A stretch of 64,000 nt of DNA, from the NCBI GenBank assembly GCA_019448385.1, contig JAGTXO010000009.1:310001-374000 (forward strand). The letters run 5' to 3'. Within the stretch, counting starts at the first letter, position 1. The number at the start of each line of letters is the position of its first letter. Of this stretch, positions 29,467 through 36,395 are shown piece after piece. This stretch comes from Diacronema lutheri (taxonomy: Eukaryota; Haptophyta; Pavlovophyceae; Pavlovales; Pavlovaceae). A program made the position numbers and the translations under genes. Under the pieces are notes generated by a model. The model was not told where the DNA came from. It was given only the letters and a program-made list of their open reading frames with translations, and did not search any database.

Positions 29467-29587
29467 CGTTCTTCGTGCGACTCTTCTCGGAGCGAGATGA
29501 TCATGAAGAAGGACAGCGATCGCTTTTCGAGAGCATTCGCGCTGGAATACTGAACTCGTGGAGACGATGCTGTGCTCGACGGGCGCG
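29467..29587. promoter_or_regulatory. Divergent promoter of PhnD-like gene and monooxygenase copy 1
   Basis: 121 bases between divergent ATGs. The part closest to the monooxygenase (cgatcgcttttcgagagcatt, about 29518-29538) matches the region upstream of copy 2 (near 32338-32360, cgatcgttttccgagggcatt). The duplication thus carried some promoter sequence with it. Confidence 0.4.
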
Positions 29588-31204
29588 ATGCGTGGCGGGG
29601 ACGAGGCCAAGGAGATCGCGGTGGGCATCGTGGGCGCAGGCGTAGCCGGGCTGCAGCAGGCGCGCGCTCTCAAGGCGCGCGGCATCAGCTGCATCGTCTT
29701 CGACCTTGCGCCGCGGCCGGGTGGCCTGTGGCGCGAGAACTACGTCTCGTACGGCGTGCAGGTCCCCGTGCAGCTCTACGAGTTCCCCGATTTCCCGTAC
29801 CGGCCGCGCTCGGCGTGCGCCGACCTGTGCACGCAGGAGTACGCCGATGGCGCCGCCGTGCAGGAGTACATCGAGCGGTACGTCCAGCACTTTGAGCTCG
29901 AGCCGATGCTCTCGCTGCGCACGCGCGTGCTCTCGCTGCAGCGGCGCGCGGACGGCAAGGCGGGCTGGACGATCACGTATTCGCGCAACGGCGCAACGTC
30001 GACCGTCCAGGTCGACTACGCCGTCATCGCGACCGGCATGTACTCGGCACCGCCCAACGTGCCCGAGTACCCGGGCGCGAGTGAGTTTGTCGCGTCGGGC
30101 GGTGCGATCATCCACTCGTCCAAGTACACGGACGGCGCGCTGGCGGAGGGGAAGCGCGTGCTCGTCGTCGGCGGGGCCAAGTCGGCGATTGACATCACGA
30201 TCGACTCGGCCACGCGCGGCGAGTCGGCCCGCTCGACGCTCGTCTTCCGGCACGCGCACTGGGGCACACCGAGGCTGCTCGCGTGGTTCCTGCCGTTTCA
30301 GTACGTCTTCCTCTCGAGGCTCGGCCAGCTGCTCGTCTCGCTCAAGCAGGGCGCCTACCCGGCGGGCGGGCCGCGTTGGATCGACACGCTCAAGGCACTG
30401 CCCATTCTCGGCTGGATCGTGAGCGGCGTGATGGCGCTCGCGTTCCGCCTCGTCGAGGAGCTGATCGCGCTGCAGCTCGGCCACTACGGCGAGTGGAGGC
30501 CATCGCTGCCAGTGGTGCGCGACTTTTACGGGTACGGGCACGTGCTCTCGCCGCAGTTCCGCCAGCTGCGCGCGCGCAAGCAGTTCGACACCGTGCGCGG
30601 CGAGGTCGTGCGCCTTGAGAAGGGCGTGGCGATCATCAAGGCGGATCCGGTGCGCGGCTGCTTCTCGCCCGGCTCGTACAGCAAGCTCGCCGAGGAGGTT
30701 GCCATCCCGTGCGAGCTGATCGTGTGCGCCACCGGCTTTCGCAAGACCTACGACTACCTGCCCAAGGCCGAGCTCGCCGCGCTCGACGTGCAGGAGGACG
30801 GTGTGTACTTGTACCGTCACATCTTCCCGCCCGCCGTTCCAGATCTCGCCTTCTGCGGCGCCGAGATCGCGACGATCACGAACATTATGACGCACGCGAT
30901 CCACGCCGAGTACATCGCGCGCGTTGTCGCGCGCGAGCTCGCCCTCCCGACGCGCGAGCAGATGCAGCGCGAGGTGGATACGGTGCGCGAGTGGAAGCGT
31001 AGCTGGATGCCAAAGACCGCGTCGCGCGCGGCGCTCGTGCTGCTGCACCAGACGCACTACCACGATCAGCTGCTGATCGACCTCGGCATGCCGTGGTCGC
31101 GCAAGGGCAACCCGCTCGCCGTCGCCTTCATGCCCTACCAGCCGAGCGACTACGACGGCGTGATTGGCGCGAACGCACCGCCCACTGTCCTCGTCGTTCA
31201 GTGA
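29588..31204 (+). CDS. Flavin-containing monooxygenase-like protein, copy 1
   Basis: A 538-residue single-exon flavoprotein. The FAD-binding Rossmann motif is at the N-terminus (VGIVGAGVAGLQQARAL, with GxGxxG at about 16-21), followed by RPGGLW, characteristic of FMO/CzcO-type oxidoreductases. The NADPH site reads RVLVVGGAKSAIDI (about 191-204). A late motif VCATGFRKTYDYL matches the ATG/Y motif of this superfamily. The canonical FxGxxxH fingerprint is not obvious, so Baeyer-Villiger or N/S-oxygenase specificity is open. A hydrophobic stretch near 30400 (ILGWIVSGVMALAF) suggests membrane association. I start at ATG 29588 because this is where copy 2 also starts; ATG 29567 is possible. Confidence 0.88.
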   Translation: MRGGDEAKEIAVGIVGAGVAGLQQARALKARGISCIVFDLAPRPGGLWRENYVSYGVQVPVQLYEFPDFPYRPRSACADLCTQEYADGAAVQEYIERYVQHFELEPMLSLRTRVLSLQRRADGKAGWTITYSRNGATSTVQVDYAVIATGMYSAPPNVPEYPGASEFVASGGAIIHSSKYTDGALAEGKRVLVVGGAKSAIDITIDSATRGESARSTLVFRHAHWGTPRLLAWFLPFQYVFLSRLGQLLVSLKQGAYPAGGPRWIDTLKALPILGWIVSGVMALAFRLVEELIALQLGHYGEWRPSLPVVRDFYGYGHVLSPQFRQLRARKQFDTVRGEVVRLEKGVAIIKADPVRGCFSPGSYSKLAEEVAIPCELIVCATGFRKTYDYLPKAELAALDVQEDGVYLYRHIFPPAVPDLAFCGAEIATITNIMTHAIHAEYIARVVARELALPTREQMQREVDTVREWKRSWMPKTASRAALVLLHQTHYHDQLLIDLGMPWSRKGNPLAVAFMPYQPSDYDGVIGANAPPTVLVVQ

Positions 31205-32396
31205 AGGTGCTCGACGAGCCGTCGCGCCGCGCGCGCTGCCCGCACGCCGAGCGCCCGTCGCGCGCCGCCCCCTAGGAAGCCGAGCCCACGCGCATGCCGG
31301 GCTCGTGCTGAGGCGGCGGCGCGATCGGCGGCCGCACGCGCCGACCCACGGCGGCGGCCGCAGCGGCACGGCAGAGACACCGCCCGGCTGCGCGGCCCAC
31401 GTCGCATGACGTCCAGGCGCGCATCGAGGTGTACCGGCACAACGTCGTCGGCGTGGCGCAGATGACGCGCGCGACACGGCTCGCGCTCTCCTGCTGCCGC
31501 GCTCACGGCTCGCGGCCGCACCGCCGGCGAGATGCGGCGCGACCACTCCGCGGGGACCGACATGACGGCGTGCTGCCCAGGCCTTCCGGGGCTGCAGCAT
31601 GCCTGAACTGATCCGCGCGCCGCGCGCGGCCTGGCCCTTTGTCCCGACTCTCGGGGCGGGGTCCTCGGGTTGTGCGTGCGCGCGAGATTGGCCCCGTACA
31701 GGCGCGCCCTGCCGCCTACTCCGGCAGCGCCCCATACTTAAAGCCGTACTACGTTTGGCTCTCCGACGTCCAACGCGCCTTGCTCCCGCCTGCGCGTGCG
31801 CGAACTCGAGCTGCCGTGGGCGCGAACGTGCGGCGTGCGGACGACCGGCTGCACCTCCCTAGCGCCGCAGCGCGCGATGCCGCGAGCCGCCAACGCGCGC
31901 GGCGGCGCGGCGGGCCGCGCCGGTAGCGCCCCGACGCGACCGGCCCCGCGCGCGCGCAGCACGGCGGCGCTCGACCAGGGCGTGTCGCGCTTCGGCGCGG
32001 AGAACTTCACCACGTTGGCACTCGCCGATGGCGGCGAGGCGCGCTTGCTGCGCGACAGCGCGGCCGGCGCGACGCCGGTTGCGGCGTGCGCGCCGCTGCC
32101 GTGGCGCATGGGCGACGCGCAGATGGCCGTCGTGCGGCACGCGCTTAACGGGCGCGCCGGCGCGCTGGCGCCGCACGGCGACCGACTTGTCCATGAGGCT
32201 GACCAGTCGGCCCGCTCGCGCCCGCGCTTATCATTCGTCTCACGATTCATTTTTTTTTTTTCTCGTAGCCTGACAGTTGAGCTCGTATGCGGGGATACCT
32301 TATGGGAATGCAACAGCTTACGTAAACGCTGACGTATCGCGATCGTTTTCCGAGGGCATTGGTGGACTAAAAATAAAGCACGCGATACTCGACCGG
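31205..32396. other. Spacer between monooxygenase copies, no intact gene
   Basis: About 1.2 kb with no convincing intact gene. It contains a short coding-like patch (about 31411-31480, RIEVYRHNVVGVAQM), the duplicated block copy B (31765-32195), a 13-T run at about 32250-32262, and the 60-bp promoter-like segment shared with copy 1. Confidence 0.6.
31765..32195 (+). repeat. Duplicated block, copy B (inverted relative to 21474-21905)
   Basis: About 430 bases match the reverse complement of 21474-21905 at an identity that looks near 85-90% by eye. Both contain a long shared frame with peptides RSTAALDQGV and DSAAGATPVAACAPLP. In copy B the frame continues through DAQMAVVRHALNG, whereas copy A has an extra base here. 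It sits between the two monooxygenase copies. Confidence 0.75.
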
Positions 32397-34013
32397 ATGC
32401 GCGGCGGGGACGAGGCCAAGGAGATCGCGGTGGGCATCGTGGGCGCAGGCGTAGCCGGGCTGCAGCAGGCGCGCGCTCTCAAGGCGCGCGGCATCAGCTG
32501 CATCGTCTTCGACCTTGCGCCGCGGCCGGGTGGCCTGTGGCGCGAGAACTACGTCTCGTACGGCGTGCAGGTCCCCGTGCAGCTCTACGAGTTCCCCGAT
32601 TTCCCGTACCGGCCGCGCTCGGTGTTGGCCGACCTGTTCCCGCAGGAATACGCTGACGGCGCCATGATGCAGGAGTACATCGAGCGGTACGTCCAGCACT
32701 TTGAGCTTGAGCCGATGCTCTCGCTGCGCACGCGCGTGCTCTCGCTGCAGCGGCGCGCGGACGGCAAGGCGGGCTGGACGATCACGTATTCGCGCAACGG
32801 CGCAACGTCGACCGTCCAGGTCGACTACGCCGTCATCGCGACCGGCATGTACTCGGCACCCCCCAACGTGCCCGAGTACCCGGGCGCGAGTGAGTTTGTC
32901 GCGTCGGGCGGTGCGATCATCCACTCGTCCAAGTACACGGACGGCGCGCTGGCGGAGGGGAAGCGCGTGCTCGTCGTCGGCGGGGCCAAGTCGGCGATTG
33001 ACATCACGATCGACTCGGCCACGCGCGGCAAGTCGGCCCGCTCGACGCTCGTCTTCCGGCACGCGCACTGGGGCACACCGAGGCTGCTCGCGTGGTTCCT
33101 GCCGTCTCAGTACGTCTTCCTCTCGAGGCTCGGCCAGCTGCTCGTCTCGCTCAAGCAGGGCGCCTACCCGGCGGGCGGGCCGCGTTGGATCGACACGCTC
33201 AAGGCACTGCCCATTCTCGGCTGGATCGTGAGCGGCGTAATGGCGCTCGCGTTCCGCCTCGCCGAGGAGCTGATCGCGCTGCAGCTCGGCCACTACGGCG
33301 AGTGGAGGCCATCGCTGCCTATGGTGTGCGATTTGTACGGGTACGGGCACGTGCTCTCGCCGCAGTTCCGCCAGCTGCGCGCGCGCAAGCAGTTCGACAC
33401 CGTGCGCGGCGAGGTCGTGCGCCTTGCGAAGGGCGTGGCGATCATCAAGGCGGATCCGGTGCGCGGCTGCTTCTCGCGCGGCTCGTACAGCAAGCTCGCC
33501 GAGGAGGTTGCCATCCCGTGCGAGCTGATCGTGTGCGCCACCGGCTTTCGCAAGACCTACGACTACCTGCCCAAGGCCGAGCTCGCCGCGCTCGACGTGC
33601 AGGAGGACGGTGTGTACTTGTACCGTCACATCTTCCCGCCCGCCGTTCCAGATCTCGCCTTCTGCGGCGCCGAGATCGCGACGATGACGAACATCATGAC
33701 GCACGCGATCCACGCCGAGTACATCGCGCGCGTTGTCGCGCGCGAGCTCGCCCTCCCGACGCGCGAGCAGATGCAGCGCGAGGTGGATACGGTGCGCGAG
33801 TGGAAGCGCAGCTGGATGCCAAAGACCGCGTCGCGCGCGGCGCTCGTGATGCTGCACCAGACGCACTACCACGATCAGCTGCTGATCGACCTCGGCATGC
33901 CGTGGTCGCGCAAGGGCAACCCGCTCGCCGTCGCCTTCATGCCCTGCCAGCCGAGCGACTACGACGGCGTGATTGGCGCGAACGCAACGTCCTCTGTCCG
34001 CGCCCTTCAGTGA
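32397..34013 (+). CDS. Flavin-containing monooxygenase-like protein, copy 2
   Basis: A 538-residue single-exon protein identical in length to copy 1 and differing at roughly twenty residues. All FAD and NADPH motifs are retained (VGIVGAGVAGLQQA, VLVVGGAKSAIDI, VCATGFRKTYDY). Replacements cluster at codons 77-95 (copy 1 SACADLCTQ versus copy 2 SVLADLFPQ, and AAV versus AMM), and near the C-terminus (NAPPTVLVVQ versus NATSSVRALQ). ATG 32397 is the first in-frame methionine. The stop overlaps the end of a minus-strand frame. It is probably a recent duplicate that still encodes a functional enzyme. Confidence 0.87.
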   Translation: MRGGDEAKEIAVGIVGAGVAGLQQARALKARGISCIVFDLAPRPGGLWRENYVSYGVQVPVQLYEFPDFPYRPRSVLADLFPQEYADGAMMQEYIERYVQHFELEPMLSLRTRVLSLQRRADGKAGWTITYSRNGATSTVQVDYAVIATGMYSAPPNVPEYPGASEFVASGGAIIHSSKYTDGALAEGKRVLVVGGAKSAIDITIDSATRGKSARSTLVFRHAHWGTPRLLAWFLPSQYVFLSRLGQLLVSLKQGAYPAGGPRWIDTLKALPILGWIVSGVMALAFRLAEELIALQLGHYGEWRPSLPMVCDLYGYGHVLSPQFRQLRARKQFDTVRGEVVRLAKGVAIIKADPVRGCFSRGSYSKLAEEVAIPCELIVCATGFRKTYDYLPKAELAALDVQEDGVYLYRHIFPPAVPDLAFCGAEIATMTNIMTHAIHAEYIARVVARELALPTREQMQREVDTVREWKRSWMPKTASRAALVMLHQTHYHDQLLIDLGMPWSRKGNPLAVAFMPCQPSDYDGVIGANATSSVRALQ

Positions 34014-35139
34014 AGGCGCTCGACGAGCCGCCGCGGGCGCAGGTTCGCGCACATGAGCAGATGCAGCTGCCGCGCCATGCCGCGCGGGATCGGCTCGCGC
34101 GGCTCGGGGCACCAGCGTACGAGGCGCTCGCTTTTGCGCGCGTCGGCGGCACCCGTGCCCGCCTCGGCGCCGGCGGCGTCCGACGGCTCGAGGGGCGCGG
34201 GCACGCGCACCTTGCAGAACGTGCTTTGGTATCGACCGACATGGAGGACGGGCTCCCGGCCCAGAAGGTGCGCGGACGACAACGGCGTGCGCCCCATTCA
34301 CGTGCGCCGCTCGTCGGCGGTGGACGTAGTGGCGTGCGGGTGGACGTAGTGGCGGTTGTCCTTTAAGCACCACGTCCAGGAGCGGCTTTGGCGCCGATGG
34401 CGCGTCGTGCCTCGCTCCGCGCGCGTCGCCCGTGAGCAGCAGCGTCGAGAGCGCCGTGGACAGCGTGTCGCGCTCCGCGCGCTTGCAAGGCGCGTTGTCG
34501 TCGCGCTCCACGACGTAGAGCACGATCGCCTGGGGCAACCCTCCACCTGCACCGAGGCTATATTCATCACGTTTGTGGGGTCGAGCTTGCTGCACGGCCG
34601 ATCAACATGACATCCATCACGACCTGCCTTGTATAGCTTCTTGAAGCGGGCGACGCCCGAGGCGCCGTCCGTGCAATCCCTCATCCCGCCGACGCCGATG
34701 CTCTGGAAGACGGTCCGCACGACCGTCTCGTTCGATACGGTCGTCGCCGTCTTGCCCTCGAGGCGAGCCTTGTGGTTGAGCGCGCGTAGACGCGCACGAC
34801 CGTGTGCTGCACCTCCACGACGAGCACGTCAACCCAGTCGCTCGCCTCGTCTTGCACAGCGTGCGGGCCTGTAAGGGCGGCATTCGTCGCACCGTCGCCC
34901 TTGGCACGGCCGCTGCCGCCCGTCTTGCCGACCCGGCCCGCATTACGCGCGCCCGCACCGCCTGACACGTCGCGGCCGCGCCCGCCCCCGCCACGCCCGC
35001 CGCGCGCCGGCGACGCCGAGCGGCCGCGGCCGCGCGCGGCCGGCGGCGACGCCGAGGCACCACCGCCGCGGCCGCGCGGTGGCGCCGGCGCGGCGGCACG
35101 TCGAGCATTGATTGGCTCGTCTGGCGGCTCGTCAGGCAT
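34007..35139 (-). pseudogene. Decayed gene with RGG-rich segment
   Basis: Protein-like segments occur in successive different minus-strand frames. An RGG-rich, disordered stretch from ATG 35139 (PPRGRGGG, ARGGRGGGGRGRDVSGG, then DEASDWVDVLVVEVQHTVV) is followed after a frame change near 34775 by NETVVRTVFQSIGVGGMRD, then by QAIVLYVVERDDNAPCKRAE (shift near 34545), then by LSSAHLLGREPVLHVGRYQS (shift near 34310, at a short tandem duplication of ggacgtagtggcg). No plausible introns explain these shifts. It is probably a pseudogene, though sequencing errors are possible. The family is not recognised. Confidence 0.45.
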
Positions 35140-35201
35140 CTCCTCGTCCGGCGGCGCGGCGGGCGGCGGGGCCGGCAGCTCGGGCGGCGGGCCGGCCGGT
35201 G

Positions 35202-36390
35202 CTACACGCGCGCCACAAAGCCCGCGCACGGGTTGCCGGCGCCGGCCGGCGGGCGCGCCGCCTGCAGGCCGCCGCCGTCGCCGATGCCGTGCTTGCCGAT
35301 ACTGCGCGTCATCAGCCCGTGCGCAGCGCGCCGCATCGACCCCGCCTGCGCCGCCGGATCGACCCCGCCTGCGCCGCCGGATCGACCCCGCCTGCGCCGC
35401 CGGATCGACCCCGCCTGCGCCGCCGGATCGACCCCGCCTGCGCCGCCGGATCGACCCCGCCTGCGCCGCCGGATCGACCCCGCCTGCGCCGCCGGATCGA
35501 CCCCGCCTGCGCCGCCGGATCGACCCCGCCTGCGCCGCCGGATCGACCCCGCCTGCGCCGCCGGATCGACCCCGCCTGCGCCGCCGGATCGACCCCACCT
35601 GCGCCGCCGGATCGACCCCGCCTGCGCCGCCGGATCGACCCCGCCTGCGCCGCCGCATCGACCCCGCCTGCGCCGCCGGATCGACCCCGCCTGCGCCGCC
35701 GGATCGACCCCGCCTGCGCCGCCGGATCGACCCCGCCTGCGCCGCCGGACGCGCGCACGAGCAGCTCGACCACCGCTTCACGCAACGCCCGCGGCCCGCC
35801 GGCCTCGGCGGCCGGGCCCACACACGCCAAGCGCAGCTCCGCGACGAGCTCCTCCGCGAGGCCGCGGGCCGAGCGCTCCTCCTCGCCCGCAAAGGCGTCG
35901 CACACAAAGTTGGCCGCCGTGCCGAGGCCGCGCCTTGGCTGGTCGGCGACGAGCAGCCCGGCGGGCGTGGCGGCGCCCTCGCGCCACAGCACGACGGCGA
36001 GCAGCGCGCACGCGCCGGCCAGCGCCTCGCGCCTCTGGCGCACGAGCTCCGGCCCGTCGCGCAGCGCGAGCGCCACGCGCAGCGTCCGGCGCTGCTGCGA
36101 CTGCCGCGTGAGCCAGGTGCATGCCGCGGCAAAGGCGTCGACGCCGACCGTTACGCCCGGCGCGCTCGTCGACGCGCGCAGCGCGTCGGCCACGGCGGCG
36201 GCGGCGGCGGCGACGGACGCAGCAACGGCCTCGGCGGCGGCAGCCACGCCGGCGACGTATGCGTCGCCGGCCTCGGCGCGCGCGCGCGTCGTCGGCGCGA
36301 CGCCGCCGACGGTCGTACACTCGACCACGCGTGCGAGCTGCCGCCGCACCGCGTGCAACGCGTCGTCGATGCCGAGGGGATGAGAGGAAG
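35202..36390 (-). CDS. Hypothetical protein with a minisatellite intron; start not identified
   Basis: A coding-like frame from about 36390 to 35759 (GIDDALHAVRRQLARVVECT, TWLTRQSQQRRTLRVALALRDG, FVCDAFAGEEE, REAVVELL) can be spliced at a gtgcgc donor (35758). The closest acceptor is in the last unit of the 23-bp array, joining to 35345-35202, which reads SMRRAAHGLMTRSIGKHGIG and ends in TAG. Both halves are phase 0. No in-frame ATG is present between the upstream gene's stop (36396) and the first conserved residues, so an upstream exon, a non-ATG start or gene decay must be assumed. The function is unknown. Confidence 0.4.
35338..35749. repeat. Minisatellite, 18 x 23 bp
   Basis: Eighteen copies of gaccccgcctgcgccgccgg plus atc start every 23 bases from 35338 to 35729, nearly identical (one has cccacc; one has gccgcatc). 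On the minus strand each unit contains gcag followed by gcgggg, a potential 3' splice site. The array is stop-free in every frame because of its composition. Confidence 0.96.
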
Positions 36391-36395
36391 GAGTG

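Noticed and set aside
32367-34595. Very long minus-strand open frame opposite monooxygenase copy 2 (and a similar one opposite copy 1)
   Set aside because: It is antisense to a clear flavoprotein; the composition is His/Arg/Val-rich without domains, and it exists only because the sense gene has high G/C third positions.
35338-35749. A repeat-encoded protein (DPACAAGSTPPAPP-type peptide) read through the 23-bp array
   Set aside because: Open in all frames only because the unit lacks stop words; the non-triplet period and the splice signals fit an intron better. Read-through on the minus strand remains possible and is noted in the feature.
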